A stretch of 39,241 nt of DNA. It comes from Methanobacteriota archaeon. GTDB taxonomy: Archaea; Thermoplasmatota; Thermoplasmata; RBG-16-68-12. Positions 7,177-18,300 of this stretch are shown piece by piece. The position numbers and the translations under genes were made by a program. The number at the start of each line of letters is the position of its first letter. Position 1 is the stretch's first letter. The stretch lies in the NCBI GenBank assembly GCA_005878915.1, contig VBML01000056.1:1-39241 (forward strand), read 5' to 3'. The notes under the pieces were generated by a model, which made no database searches, was not told where the DNA came from, and saw only the letters and a list, made by a program, of their open reading frames with translations.

Positions 7177-7428
7177 ATGAAATTCAACGTGCTCCAGCAC
7201 AAGCTCGTCCCGGAGCATCGGCTGCTCGCGGCCGACGAGGCCGAGCGGGTCCTGAAGACCCTGCGCATCACGAAAGACCAGCTCCCGAAGATCAAGAAGA
7301 ACGACCCTGTCATCAAGGTCCTCGAAAGGGTCCACGGCCCGATCGCCGAGGGTCGCATCATCAAGGTCACGCGCCTGTCCGAGACCGCGGGGGTCACGGA
7401 GGCGTACCGTCTCGTGATTGGGAGGTAG
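7177..7428 (+). CDS. rpoH: RNA polymerase subunit H (Rpb5 C-terminal homologue)
   Basis: An 83-residue subunit that binds the downstream-DNA jaw of archaeal RNA polymerase. It matches the Rpb5 C-terminal fold: HKLVPEHRLL at the start, LPKIKKNDPVIK in the middle and the terminal AYRLVIGR. ATG 7177 follows the purine-rich GGGAGGCGACCGCAGG. The frame stays open upstream to 7051 through the tRNA, but that part is not coding. It is the first gene of the polymerase operon, and rpoB starts 3 nt after its stop. Confidence 0.95.
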   Translation: MKFNVLQHKLVPEHRLLAADEAERVLKTLRITKDQLPKIKKNDPVIKVLERVHGPIAEGRIIKVTRLSETAGVTEAYRLVIGR

Positions 7429-7431
7429 AAC

Positions 7432-10400
7432 ATGCGGGAACTCGTGGAAGCGTTCTTCCGGGAACGTTCAATCGTCAACCACCACATCGCCTCGTTCAAC
7501 GACTTTCTGCCGACGATCGACAACCCGAGCTCGCGGATGCAGAAGATCGTCGACAGCATGCGCTCCTCCCCGGAGGATGACCGGCGGGGAATCTTCAAGC
7601 TCGACGAGGACCGGACGGAGGGTGACATCATCGAGATCCGGATTGGCCGCCGCCGGGACGACCGCGGGCGCGCGGACATCGACGCGAAACCGACGATCTC
7701 CGTCGGGACGCCGATCGTCAAGGAGGCAAACGGCGCGACGCACGCCTTGACACCGATGGAGGCCCGTCTTCGGAACCTGAACTACACCGCCCCAATCTAC
7801 CTCGACTTCACCGTCGTCGAGAACGGGATCGAGCGGGAGCCGGAGCGGGTCCACATCGGGAACCTGCCAATCATGGTGAAGTCGAAGAAGTGCTCCCTTC
7901 ACAAGGAGAACCTCGAGATCGAGGGCGAGCTCACCGAATCCGAGTACCGCCAGAAGCTGATCGAGATCGGGGAGGACCCGCACGACCCCGGCGGGTACTT
8001 CATCATCGGAGGCACGGAGCGGGCGCTGATCTCCCTCGAGGACCTCGCGCCGAACCGCGTCCTCGTGGAGTACAACGAACGGTACGGCCGCCGCGTTCCC
8101 GTGGCGAAGGTGTTCTCCCAGCGGGAGGGGTACCGAGCCCTCACCCTCGTCGAGATGAAGAAGGACGGGATGCTCATCGTGACCGTCCCGACCGCCTCCG
8201 GCCAGATCCCGCTCATCATCCTGATGAAAGCCCTCGGCACGGAGAAGGACGAGGAGATCTACAACGCCGTCGTCTCCGTTCCGGAGATGGCGAACATCGT
8301 GTACGCGAACATCGAGGAGTGCCAGAACAAGAAGCTGTACCCGCCGAGTGGGATCTTCTCCCGCGACGACGCGGTGAACTACCTCGAGAAGAAATTCGCG
8401 ACGGGGCAGGCGAAGGAATACCGGACGAAAAAGGTCGAATCGATCCTCGACCGCTCCTTGCTCCCCCACCTCGGCGACACGCGGGAGGACCGGATCAAGA
8501 AGGCCGTCTTCCTCGGTCGGGTCGCGCGGTCCGTCCTCGAACTCCATCTCGGCAAACGGCGGGAGGACGACAAGGACCACTACGCGAACAAGCGACTGAA
8601 GCTCGCCGGCGACCTCATGGAGGACCTGTTCCGGGTCGCATTCGCGAACCTCGTCAAGGACCTGAAGTACCAGCTCGAGCGGTCCTACGCCCGCCGGAAG
8701 GAGATCAAGATCAGCTCCGCGATCCGGCCCGACCTCTTGAGCCAGCGGCTCCTGCACGCCCTCGCGACCGGGAACTGGGTCGGGGGCCGCGCCGGGGTGA
8801 GCCAGCTCCTCGACCGCACGTCGAACATGTCCGCCCTCAGCCACCTCCGGAGGGTCACATCGCCGCTCACGCGGTCCCAGCCGCATTTCGAGGCCCGCGA
8901 CCTACATCCGACGCAGTGGGGCCGGCTGTGCCCGAACGAGACGCCGGAGGGACAGAACTGTGGTCTCGTGAAAAACTGTGCGCTCGTGATCGACGTGTCC
9001 GAAGGGTTCCCCGAGGAGGAGGTCAAGCTCCTCCTCGCTGACCTCGGCACCCGTCAAGTCCGGGGCCAGACCACGGCAACGCGGGTTTACGTGAACGGGG
9101 ACCTGGTCGGCCTTCACGAGGATCCCGCCACGCTGATCTCGGAGATCCGCGACCGTCGGCGGGCCGGCCTCCTCAGCCCCGAGGTCAATGTCCACTTCGA
9201 CGAGAACATGAACGAGGTCCTGATCAACTGCGACGAGGGCCGGATCCGCCGGCCGCTCCTCGTCGTGAAGACCGGCCACCTCGTCCTGACGCGGAAGCAT
9301 CAGGAGGACCTCAAGATCGGCAAGTGGCGGTTCAGCGACCTCATTCGAAACGGGATCGTGGAGTGGATCGACGCGGAGGAGGAGGAGGACACGTACATCG
9401 CCCTCTATCCCTACGAAGTCCCGCCACGGTGCAAGGAGTGCAAGGAGCCGATCAGCCGGAGCGACGTCGAGTGGGCGAACCTCGGCGCAGCGAGCGAGAC
9501 CGTGGACCTCCAGTGCAAGCGGTGCGGAAAGACGTTCAGCGTGAAGTCGTCCCTGACGGCGGACCACACGCATTGCGAGGTGGACCCGCTCGTGATCCTC
9601 GGGGTCGCCAGCGGCCTCGTCCCCTATCCGGAGCACAACTCCTCGCCGCGGGTCACGATGGGCGCGGGCATGGCGAAGCAGTCGCTGGGCCTCGCCGCGA
9701 GCAACTACCGGACACGGCCGGACACGCGCAGCCACCTCCTCCATTACCCGCAGCAGCCCACGGTCCAGACGGAGTCGATGAAGTACCTCTCGTTCAACGA
9801 ACGCCCGGCGGGACAGAACTTCGTCGTCGCGGTGATGTCCCACCACGGCTATAACATGGAGGACGCGATCGTCATGAACAAGGCGTCCATCGACCGCGGG
9901 CTCGGCCGATCCTCGTTCATGCGGACGTATCGCGCGGAAGAGCGACGGTACCCTGGGGGGCAGGAGGACCATTTCGAGATCCCCTCGCCGGACGTGCGGG
10001 GCGCTCGCGCAGACCTGTCGTACGCGAATCTGACGCCGGACGACGGCTTGATCTCCCCCGAGGTCCTCGTCCAGGGTGGGGAGGTGCTCATCGGGAAGAC
10101 CAGCCCGCCCCGATTCCTGGAAGAGGAGACGGACTTCCTCACGCCGCAGAAGCGGCGGGAGACCTCGATCACCGTCCGCCACGGGGAGAGCGGGTGGGTC
10201 GACTCGGTGATGCTCACGGAGAGCGAGAACGGCTCGAAGCTCGCGAAGGTGAAGGTCCGCGACCTGCGGGTCCCCGAGCTGGGGGACAAATTCGCGTCGC
10301 GTCACGGGCAGAAGGGGGTCATCGGTCTTATCGCGCCTCAGGAGGACTTGCCGTTCACCGGGGACGGGATCATACCGGACCTGATCATCAATCCCCACGC

Positions 10401-11022
10401 GATTCCGTCGCGGATGACCGTTGCCCACGTCCTCGAGCAGATCGGCGGCAAGGTCGGGGCGATGGAGGGCCGGTTCATCGACGGCACGCCCTTCAGCGGC
10501 GAGCGGGAGGAGTCCCTCCGCGCCGCGCTCGAAGCGAACGGCTTCAAGACGAACGGCAAGGAGATCCTCTATGACGGGGCAACGGGTCGGATGATCCCCG
10601 CGGAAATCTTCGTCGGCGTGATCTACTACCAGAAGCTGCACCACATGGTCTCCGGGAAGCTCCACGTGCGTTCCCGCGGCCCCGTGCAGATCCTCACCCG
10701 CCAGCCCACGGAGGGGCGCTCCCGCCAAGGCGGGCTGCGGTTCGGCGAGATGGAGCGGGACTGCCTGATCGGCCACGGGGCGGCGATGGTGATCAAGGAC
10801 CGCCTGTTGGACGAATCGGACGGGACGATCCAGTACGTCTGCGGGAACGCCGAATGTGGCCACTTCGCGATCAAGGACCGGAAGGGCATGCTCCGGTGCC
10901 CCGTCGACGACAACACGTCGAAGATCTACCCCGTGCAAACGTCGTACGCGTTCAAGCTCCTGCTCGATGAGATGCTGTCGCTTGGGGTCGCGATGCGTCT
11001 CCAGTTGGAGGACTTGAAATGA
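7432..11022 (+). CDS. rpoB: RNA polymerase subunit B (single, unsplit)
   Basis: The second-largest catalytic subunit, 1196 residues in one piece, whereas many methanogens and halophiles split it into B'' and B'. Landmarks: [16 protein letters not shown] (fork/lobe region), the [10 protein letters not shown] motif, [13 protein letters not shown], and [22 protein letters not shown] near the C-terminus. Zinc-type cysteine pairs occur near residues 663-666 and 693-696 (CKEC, CKRC) and in the C-terminal clamp (CGNAEC and CPVD). GGGAGGTAGAAC precedes the ATG as a Shine-Dalgarno sequence. The stop overlaps the rpoA1 start as ATGA. Nothing in it looks disrupted. Confidence 0.97.
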   Translation: MRELVEAFFRERSIVNHHIASFNDFLPTIDNPSSRMQKIVDSMRSSPEDDRRGIFKLDEDRTEGDIIEIRIGRRRDDRGRADIDAKPTISVGTPIVKEANGATHALTPMEARLRNLNYTAPIYLDFTVVENGIEREPERVHIGNLPIMVKSKKCSLHKENLEIEGELTESEYRQKLIEIGEDPHDPGGYFIIGGTERALISLEDLAPNRVLVEYNERYGRRVPVAKVFSQREGYRALTLVEMKKDGMLIVTVPTASGQIPLIILMKALGTEKDEEIYNAVVSVPEMANIVYANIEECQNKKLYPPSGIFSRDDAVNYLEKKFATGQAKEYRTKKVESILDRSLLPHLGDTREDRIKKAVFLGRVARSVLELHLGKRREDDKDHYANKRLKLAGDLMEDLFRVAFANLVKDLKYQLERSYARRKEIKISSAIRPDLLSQRLLHALATGNWVGGRAGVSQLLDRTSNMSALSHLRRVTSPLTRSQPHFEARDLHPTQWGRLCPNETPEGQNCGLVKNCALVIDVSEGFPEEEVKLLLADLGTRQVRGQTTATRVYVNGDLVGLHEDPATLISEIRDRRRAGLLSPEVNVHFDENMNEVLINCDEGRIRRPLLVVKTGHLVLTRKHQEDLKIGKWRFSDLIRNGIVEWIDAEEEEDTYIALYPYEVPPRCKECKEPISRSDVEWANLGAASETVDLQCKRCGKTFSVKSSLTADHTHCEVDPLVILGVASGLVPYPEHNSSPRVTMGAGMAKQSLGLAASNYRTRPDTRSHLLHYPQQPTVQTESMKYLSFNERPAGQNFVVAVMSHHGYNMEDAIVMNKASIDRGLGRSSFMRTYRAEERRYPGGQEDHFEIPSPDVRGARADLSYANLTPDDGLISPEVLVQGGEVLIGKTSPPRFLEEETDFLTPQKRRETSITVRHGESGWVDSVMLTESENGSKLAKVKVRDLRVPELGDKFASRHGQKGVIGLIAPQEDLPFTGDGIIPDLIINPHAIPSRMTVAHVLEQIGGKVGAMEGRFIDGTPFSGEREESLRAALEANGFKTNGKEILYDGATGRMIPAEIFVGVIYYQKLHHMVSGKLHVRSRGPVQILTRQPTEGRSRQGGLRFGEMERDCLIGHGAAMVIKDRLLDESDGTIQYVCGNAECGHFAIKDRKGMLRCPVDDNTSKIYPVQTSYAFKLLLDEMLSLGVAMRLQLEDLK

Positions 11023-14000
11023 TGGGCATCCGCGGTCTCACGAAACGGATCCGGGCGATCCGGTTCGCCCTCCTCAGCCCGGACGAGATCCGGCGGATGT
11101 CGGCGACGAAGATCATCACGGCGGACACGTACGACGACGACGGTTTTCCGATCGACATGGGGCTAATGGACTCCCACCTCGGCGTCATCGAGCCTGGACT
11201 GAGGTGCAAGACGTGCGGCGGCAAGGTCGACGACTGCCCCGGGCACTTCGGGCACATCGACCTCGCGATGCCGGTGATTCACGTCGGGTACGTGAAGGAG
11301 CTCAAGAAGCTCCTGCAGGCAACGTGCCGCCGATGCGGACGCCTCCTCTTGACGAAACAACAGGCGGAGGAGTTCCGCGTGGAGATGGAACAGATGGAGG
11401 AGCTCGGGGGCGAGCAGGACCTCCAGTACGTCACGAAGGAGACGGCACGGGAGGCGACGAAACGCCAGCGTTGCCCGCACTGCGGGGAAGAACAGCAGAA
11501 GATCACCCTCGACAAGCCCACGACGTTCCGGGAGAACGGCCACAAGCTGACGCCGAAGGAAGTGCGAGAGCGGCTCGAGCGGATCCCGAACGGGGACCTC
11601 CAGGTCCTCGGGATCAATCCGGATGTCGCGCGGCCGGAGTGGATGATCCTCACCGCCCTCCTCGTGCCGCCCGTCACGGTGCGTCCGTCGATCACGCTGG
11701 AAAGCGGGGACCGCTCCGAGGACGACCTGACCCACAAGCTCGTCGATGTCCTGCGCATCAACCAACGGCTCCGGGAGAACCGGGACGCGGGCGCGCCGCA
11801 GTTGATCGTCGAGGACCTGTGGGAGCTCCTCCAGTACCACGTCACGACGTACTTCGACAACCAGACGAGCGGGATTCCGCCCGCCCGGCATCGGTCGGGC
11901 CGGCCGCTGAAGACGCTCGTCCAGCGGCTCAAGGGAAAGGAGGGCAGGTTCCGGTCGAACCTCAGCGGGAAGCGCGTGAACTTCAGCGCCCGAACGGTGA
12001 TCTCACCGGACCCGGTCCTCTCCATCAACGAGGTCGGCGTCCCTGTCGAGGCGGCGCGGGAGCTCACGGTGCCGATCCATGTCCAGTCGTACAACATCGA
12101 TTTCGTGAAGGAGTGGGTGAAGCGGGGGCCCACGCCCGCTGCGCCCGTCGGGGAGTTCTACATCCCCGGCGTGAACTACGTGATCCGATCCGATGGGCGC
12201 CGCATCCGGGTCACGGACAAGAACGCGGAGGCCGTCTCGGACACGGTGGAAATCGGGTATGTCGTCGAGCGCCAGCTCCTCGACGGGGACATCGTCCTCT
12301 TCAACCGGCAGCCCTCGCTGCACAGGATGTCGATGATGGCCCACGAGGTCCGCGTGATGCCGCACAAGACGTTCCGCTTCAATTTGGCCGTGTGCGTTGC
12401 GGGTGGGACTAGGGTCGACGTCGGTGGCGTGTCACGGCCCATCGCCCAGCTCCGCAACTGCTGGAAGGAAAGCTCGGTGGCCACGTATGACTGGGAGGGC
12501 AGGCGCCCCGCGGAGACCGAGCTCAGCGCCTATTGGGCCTTGAAGCCTCGGGAGTTCGGACTGGAAGTCTTCCAATTCAGGACTCAATCCGGACGAGAGC
12601 TAACCGCGACCGGCGATCACCCCATCTACACTCAGGGGGGAAGAGTCCCCTGCAGGGACTTGAGGGTCGGGGACCGGGTAATTGCCAAACCGGAGGCGTA
12701 TCCGGAATACGAGGAGCGCGAGCTTGTGCTCCTGACCGAAGACCAATTCGTCCGCAGGGCGCCACGGGGAACGTACATCGCCCATGCGATTCAGGAACTC
12801 TCCAAGCGAGGCCTTCTCCCGCTGAAATCCCTCAATCAACCCCGGGCCCTGGCCGTCGCGAGGCTCGTCGGACATCTCTTCGGGGACGGGACCCTGATTG
12901 TGAACGGGCCCACCCCGCGAGCGGTCTTCCGGGCTGCTAAGGAGGACCTCGAAGCCATCCGGCAGGATCTGCAGTCCCTCGGCTTCCCACCGGGGAAACC
13001 GAAGAAGCGCTCCGGGGGAGGCATCATCCACACGGTCTCTGGAAAGGAGCTCGTCGTGTCGGGGGAAGGCTGGAGCATGGAGGTCCGGAGCAAGCCGTTC
13101 TGTGCATTCCTCTATGCCCTCGGGGCCCCCGCGGGTGACAAGGTGAAATCCCAGTATCGAGCCCCCCCGTGGGTTCGGACTCGGGGAACGCCGGCGCAGC
13201 TCAAGAAGGCTTTTCTCGCGAGCTATTTCGGCTCGGAGCTCTCCCTCCCCGCAGTGAGGATCCACCATCCCGGCAAGTTCCGCGATCCCGTATTCAAGGT
13301 GAGCAAGGTCGAAGGCCTGGAAGCCTCTGGAACGAGATGGATTCGCGACATCGGCGCGATGCTGCGTCCCTTCGGCGCCGGAATCGTCTCCGTTGCCCAA
13401 TCCGAGGGCAACATCCGAAAGGACGGGAGCCGGACGGTCGTCCTCGCGGCCCGCCTCCGCGCGGGTTCCCGCGACCTCGTGAACCTGTATGGCAGAGTGG
13501 GGTATGGATACAACCAACGGGCCGAAGGCAAGGCGCGGATCGCCTACGCGTACCTCGGTGAGAGCTCTGCCTTCTTGGAGCGCCGGGCAAACGCCCTGCG
13601 GCAGGTACGCCGCATGGGCCGGTGGCCCCGCAACCGGATCAGGGCGGTGGCCCTGGAGTCGGGGATTCCGGTCGCCACTCTCTATGGATGGCGGAGCCGG
13701 GGAAGGGGCGCCGCCGAGCTGAGGATGACTCCGGAGTTCCCCACCCTGGACGAATGGGCGAAGGGGGCGGTGTTCGACGAGCGGGCGGGCCTGGTCTACG
13801 ATACGGTTGTCACGAAAGAGCCCGCTGTGGTCCCCGAGGTCTACGACGTCACCACTGCCGCTGAAACCCACACGTTCTTTGCGAACGGCATTCTTACCGG
13901 TAACTGTCCCCCATATAACGCTGACTTCGACGGCGACGAGATGAACCTCCACGTCCTCCAGAGCGAGGAGGCCCGTGCGGAGGCCCGCGTCCTGATGCGG

Positions 14001-14846
14001 GTGCAGGAACACATCCTCAGCCCCCGGTTCGGGGGGCCGGTGATCGGCGGGATCCACGACCACATCACGGGCGCCTTCCTCCTGACGTACAAGGACGCGA
14101 AGTTCACGAAGGAGGAGACCGCGTACATCCAGAGCAAGATCGGCATCCGGGACCTGCCCCCGCCGGCGATCAAGAAGGGAGGCCAGGAATACTGGACGGG
14201 CAAGCAGTTGTTCTCGATGATCCTGCCGAAGGACCTGAGCCTCACGTTCAAGTCGTCGATCGCCCCGAAGGGGCTTATCTCCCTGAAAGAGCTGAAGGAG
14301 GAAGACGCCCTCGTCGTCATCAAGAACGGCCAGGTCGCGAGCGGGACGATCGACGAGAACGCGGTCGGTGCGTTCAAGGGGAAGATCCTGGACAAGATCG
14401 CACGGGACTACGGGCCCGACGCCGCGCGGGAGTTCATCGATAAGACGACGAAGCTCGCGATCGGGGCGATCATGGTCCGCGGGTTCACGACGGGCATCGA
14501 CGATGAGGACATTCCGGAGGAGGCGAAGAAGCAGATCGCGGAGGTCCTTCGCAAGGCCGTCGCGGACGTCGAGGAGCTCGTCGAGGCGTACAAGCGCGGC
14601 GAGCTGGAGCAGATGCCCGGCCGGTCTCTCGAGGAGACCCTCGAGGTCGACGCGATGAAGACCCTCGGGCGGGCACGTGACCAAGCAGGGCAGATCGCGT
14701 CGAAACACCTCGGGATGGAGAACTCCGCGGTGATCATGGCCCGCTCCGGCGCGCGCGGCTCGATGCTGAACCTGTCCCAGATGGCGGGGTCGATCGGCCA
14801 GCAGGCGGTCCGGGGCGAGCGGCTCTCCCGGGGGTGCTGGAACTGA
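11019..14846 (+). CDS. rpoA1: RNA polymerase subunit A' (intein-containing, ends at in-frame TGA)
   Basis: The N-terminal part of the largest subunit. Zinc motifs CKTC...CPGHFGH (about 64-80) and CRRC/CPHC follow the expected clamp layout, then [20 protein letters not shown] and FNRQPSLH. After FNLAV the protein is interrupted by a 504-residue intein (459-962) and resumes as [14 protein letters not shown], whose three aspartates (969, 971, 973) hold the catalytic magnesium. The frame then stops at TGA 14844-14846, exactly where the invariant Arg of the R-TLPHF motif should be. Coding sequence continues in the same frame to 15320. Without readthrough the product lacks the bridge helix and cannot be functional, so either the base is a sequencing or strain artefact or the codon is read through. 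Confidence 0.9.
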   Translation: MMGIRGLTKRIRAIRFALLSPDEIRRMSATKIITADTYDDDGFPIDMGLMDSHLGVIEPGLRCKTCGGKVDDCPGHFGHIDLAMPVIHVGYVKELKKLLQATCRRCGRLLLTKQQAEEFRVEMEQMEELGGEQDLQYVTKETAREATKRQRCPHCGEEQQKITLDKPTTFRENGHKLTPKEVRERLERIPNGDLQVLGINPDVARPEWMILTALLVPPVTVRPSITLESGDRSEDDLTHKLVDVLRINQRLRENRDAGAPQLIVEDLWELLQYHVTTYFDNQTSGIPPARHRSGRPLKTLVQRLKGKEGRFRSNLSGKRVNFSARTVISPDPVLSINEVGVPVEAARELTVPIHVQSYNIDFVKEWVKRGPTPAAPVGEFYIPGVNYVIRSDGRRIRVTDKNAEAVSDTVEIGYVVERQLLDGDIVLFNRQPSLHRMSMMAHEVRVMPHKTFRFNLAVCVAGGTRVDVGGVSRPIAQLRNCWKESSVATYDWEGRRPAETELSAYWALKPREFGLEVFQFRTQSGRELTATGDHPIYTQGGRVPCRDLRVGDRVIAKPEAYPEYEERELVLLTEDQFVRRAPRGTYIAHAIQELSKRGLLPLKSLNQPRALAVARLVGHLFGDGTLIVNGPTPRAVFRAAKEDLEAIRQDLQSLGFPPGKPKKRSGGGIIHTVSGKELVVSGEGWSMEVRSKPFCAFLYALGAPAGDKVKSQYRAPPWVRTRGTPAQLKKAFLASYFGSELSLPAVRIHHPGKFRDPVFKVSKVEGLEASGTRWIRDIGAMLRPFGAGIVSVAQSEGNIRKDGSRTVVLAARLRAGSRDLVNLYGRVGYGYNQRAEGKARIAYAYLGESSAFLERRANALRQVRRMGRWPRNRIRAVALESGIPVATLYGWRSRGRGAAELRMTPEFPTLDEWAKGAVFDERAGLVYDTVVTKEPAVVPEVYDVTTAAETHTFFANGILTGNCPPYNADFDGDEMNLHVLQSEEARAEARVLMRVQEHILSPRFGGPVIGGIHDHITGAFLLTYKDAKFTKEETAYIQSKIGIRDLPPPAIKKGGQEYWTGKQLFSMILPKDLSLTFKSSIAPKGLISLKELKEEDALVVIKNGQVASGTIDENAVGAFKGKILDKIARDYGPDAAREFIDKTTKLAIGAIMVRGFTTGIDDEDIPEEAKKQIAEVLRKAVADVEELVEAYKRGELEQMPGRSLEETLEVDAMKTLGRARDQAGQIASKHLGMENSAVIMARSGARGSMLNLSQMAGSIGQQAVRGERLSRGCWN
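12393..13904 (+). mobile_element. Intein in RpoA' (504 residues, LAGLIDADG type)
   Basis: The intein runs from Cys459 ([10 protein letters not shown], block A) to Asn962, with extein Cys963 as +1 nucleophile. Block B is [10 protein letters not shown], with the catalytic His at residue 534. The first LAGLIDADG motif is [10 protein letters not shown] (around 617-626). The second, [10 protein letters not shown], has lost the usual acidic pattern, so endonuclease activity is doubtful. A helix-turn-helix-like stretch ([18 protein letters not shown]) lies near the C-terminal splicing block. Block F/G reads [13 protein letters not shown]: the penultimate residue is Gly rather than the usual His. Its codon choice is more relaxed than in the flanking exteins. 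The insertion site is the catalytic loop of the polymerase, typical of inteins that target invariant sequence. Confidence 0.93.
14844..14846 (+). other. In-frame TGA in rpoA1 at the invariant Arg of R-TLPHF
   Basis: The frame reads ...[19 protein letters not shown]. Yeast and archaeal largest subunits have Arg immediately before TLPHF; CGA to TGA is a single transition. No ATG, GTG or TTG restarts the frame before 14952, and that ATG lies inside the bridge-helix motif. Confidence 0.9.
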
Positions 14847-15320
14847 ACGCTCCCGCACTTCAAGAAGGGCGACCTGGGCGCGGAGGCCAAGGGCTTCGTC
14901 CGGTCCTCGTACAAGTCCGGGCTCTATCCCACGGAGTACTTCTTCCACGCGATGGGCGGGCGCGAGGGGCTCGTCGACACCGCGGTGCGGACATCGCGGT
15001 CGGGCTACATGCAGCGCCGGCTCATCAATGCCCTCGAGGACCTGAAGGTGAAGGAGGACGGCACCGTGCGGAACACGGGGGACACGATCATCCAGTTCCG
15101 GTTCGGCGAGGACGGCGTCGACCCGTCCCGGTCCGTCCAGGGGAAGCCCGTGGACGTCGACGATATCCTCCAGGAGGTCCTCGGCGAGGAGCCGTCCTGG
15201 CAGGAGCGGCTGAAAGAGCAGGACGTCGCGTCGTACGGCCTCACGGAGAAAGACATGTCCCCGGAGATCAGCGAGGAAGAGGTCGAGGTCGAAGAGGAAG
15301 AGCCCACCACGGAGGAGTGA
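14847..15320 (+). CDS. rpoA1: C-terminal part of RpoA', beyond the in-frame TGA
   Basis: In the same frame as the upstream part and unmistakably the missing end of subunit A'. It contains [22 protein letters not shown], the bridge-helix segment [19 protein letters not shown]...YMQRRL and the [19 protein letters not shown] motif, ending in an acidic tail ([14 protein letters not shown]). Joined with the upstream part minus the intein, A' would be about 929 residues, near the usual archaeal length. A gene finder would start it at ATG 14952, cutting into the bridge helix, so that start is not biological. rpoA2 begins 3 nt after its stop. Confidence 0.88.
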   Translation, partial: TLPHFKKGDLGAEAKGFVRSSYKSGLYPTEYFFHAMGGREGLVDTAVRTSRSGYMQRRLINALEDLKVKEDGTVRNTGDTIIQFRFGEDGVDPSRSVQGKPVDVDDILQEVLGEEPSWQERLKEQDVASYGLTEKDMSPEISEEEVEVEEEEPTTEE

Positions 15321-15323
15321 GGG

Positions 15324-18300
15324 ATGAGCAAGGCGTCGACGGTGGACGCGCTTCGGAAACGAGGCGTCGCGAAGCGCACGGCGGAGATCCTCGCGAACGC
15401 CGGGTTCACGCTTGAGAAAATCGCCGGGTCCAAGCCGGACCGGCTGAAGAAGTTCATCGGGGAGAAGGATGCGACCCGCATCCTCCAGAAGGTTGGCGGT
15501 GCAACGGCCGAGAAGGCCCCTCCAACCTCCAAGGGGAAGGCGCCCGCGGGGCCGAAGGTGAAGCCCAAACCCGGGGCCCCGGCGATCCCCGCGGAGGGCG
15601 AGGCGCCGCCGGAGCTCCCGGCGAAGGCCCCCCAGGTCTCCAAGGGAGAGCACGAGATCTACGACGGCCTCAAGGAGATTGGCCGGTACCTCCCGCGCTC
15701 CCTGGTCGGGGAGCTCGCCACGAAGATGCACGGGATCAAGGTGGGGCGGAAGAAGCTGCTCGAGGTCCTTTCACGGGTCTCCGACCGGTACGAGTCCCAC
15801 CGGATCGACCCGAACGAAAGCGCGGGGATCGTGTCCGCGCAATCGATCGGTGAACCCGGGACTCAAATGAGCCTGCCCTACGAAGAGAGAATCATCCTGC
15901 GCGATCGAGACGGGCTGCGCGTCGTCCGCATCGGGGAGGCCGTGGATGAGCTCATGGCCCGGCACCACTCGAAACACGAGGGCCCGACGGAATGGTGCGA
16001 TCTCCCTGCGGCTGCGGCCCTCCGGGTCCCTAGCCTCACCGGCGATGGGCGGATCGTTTGGAAGCCGGTTCGGTCCGTCAGCCGCCACGCCCACGACCGG
16101 CCGCTGGTCCGGATTCGAACGCGAACCGGTCGCACGGTGACCGCAACAGGCGACCACTCGTTCGTTACACGGCGTGGGGGCCGCATTACCCCCGTTCCCG
16201 GGCGTTCCCTGAAGCGGGGAGACCGAATCCCCGTCATGCGCCGCTGGTCGGTTCCCGACCCCGACTCGATCCTCGACATGAGCCGCGTCCTTCCGAAGGA
16301 AGAGTTCTGGTACGGGAGCGAACTGGGAAAGGCCCGCGCCCTTGGCCGAGCTTGGCGGAAGGGCTTCGGCCGAGATTTCGTCGTCCCGGTAGGTCCCGAC
16401 ATGCTGATGCGCCATCTTGACGGACGGTCTCAGATCGCAATCGACGAGGGGTTCGTCTACCCCTACCAGAACCACAGTCGCGCCCGCATCCCTGAGCGCC
16501 TCCCCCTCGACCCGACCTTGGGCTGGCTGCTTGGCGCGTACTTGTCAGAGGGATGGGCGGCCCGATATTACGTCAATATCTCCAACTCGGAAACTCGGTT
16601 CCTCGAAAGAACTCGTGACGCCGCGCGGAGGTTGGGCCTCCACTACGGCGAATACGACAACCGCCGGGGTTTCTCGGCGGGCCATGATCTTCATGTTCGG
16701 TCGACCGTCCTCGCGACGTTCCTCCAGGCGGTGTGCGGGGTTGGGTCGTCGGAGAAGCGGGTGCCCGAGTTTGCCTACAGCGCCAACGATGCGTGCGCGT
16801 CCGCTCTGTTGCGCGCGTATTTCGAAGGCGATGGGAACGTTTCCGTCGCGCGCGGAGCGATTCGCGTGAGTTCGAACTCGAAAGAGTTGGTCGACGGAAT
16901 CGCCCTCCTGCTTTGCCGATTCGGAATTCTCTCGAGCAAGGGCGTGACGGGAAGCCAGCATACACTCTGGATCCCGCGAAGGTACGCGGCCCGGTTCCGC
17001 GACGAAATCGGCTTCGAGTCCGTGGAGAAGGTGAAGCTCCTTCAGGAGCTCTGTTCCCATCCGAGTGCCGCGTACACGTACGATGCGCTGGACATCGTTG
17101 CGGGACAAGGGGAAATCCTGCGCGACCTGGCGGTGAAACTCAAGATTCCCACGCGACACGTAAACAACTTTACACGACGCCAGCGGATCGGGCGAGCGAC
17201 ACTGGCGCGCTACATGCTCCGGTTCGAAGCGCGCGCCCGAGAGCTAGGGGTCGTCATCGACAAGGAGATGCTCCGTTTGCAAGCCTTTGTCGATGAGGAC
17301 GTCACATGGGACGAGGTCCTGGAGGTCGAAGAGCTTTCACCCCCCGACGGGCCCGTCTACGACTTGTCTGTGCCCGGCCTCGAGACGTTCACGACTGCGG
17401 AAGGGATTGTCACGCACAACACAATGCGTACGTTCCACTACGCGGGTGTCGCCGAAATGAACGTGACGCTCGGACTCCCGCGTCTCATTGAGATCGTCGA
17501 CGCGCGACGGGTGCCGTCCACACCGATCATGGAGATCCACATCAAGGAGGGGACGAGGGAACTCGACAAGATGCGGAAGATCGCGCAAGAGATCGAGATG
17601 ACAAACCTCGAGGACATCACGGACATCGAGACGGACCTCGTGAACATGCAAGTGCTGATCTTCCCGGACGATCACCGGATGAAGGCACGGGGGGTGACGC
17701 ACTCCGAGCTCGAGGAAAAGCTCCGGAAGTTCGCGACCCCGAAGGAGCTGAAGCGGACCGTGGGGACGGCGACGAAGGTCGTGAAGGGCTTCGTCGTCGA
17801 GGCCGGGGAGGCGTCCTTCAAGAAGCTCCAGCGCATCCTCGAGCAGATGAAGGGCACCCGGATCAAGGGAATCGATGGCATTCGTCGCGCGATCATCCGG
17901 AGACGGGGAGAACGGTATGTGCTTTACACAGAAGGCTCGAACCTCGCGAAGGTCCTCGAGCTGCCGTACGCGGACCCGTCGCAGACGACGACGAACTCAA
18001 TCCAAGAAATCTATGACGTCCTCGGAGTGGAGGCGGCGCGCAACTCGATTATCAAGGAGGCGTACGACACCCTGCAGGAACAGGGGCTCACCGTGGACAT
18101 CCGCCACATCATGCTCGTGTCGGACATGATGACGAACGACGGGGACGTCAAGGCGATTGGTCGCCACGGGATCTCGGGGCGGAAGTCCAGCGTCCTGGCC
18201 CGGGCCGCGTTCGAGATCACCGCGCACCACCTCCTTCATGCGGCGATCACCGGAGAGGTGGACGCCCTCGACGGCGTGGCGGAGAACGTGATTGTGGGGC

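Noticed and set aside
14844-14846. UGA as selenocysteine or a genome-wide reassigned codon
   Set aside because: The expected residue is Arg, not Cys/Sec or Trp, and TGA is used as an ordinary stop by several neighbouring genes.
8902-15731. Very long minus-strand frames opposite rpoB, rpoA1 and rpoA2
   Set aside because: They are antisense shadows of highly conserved polymerase genes and cross intein and extein boundaries without change.
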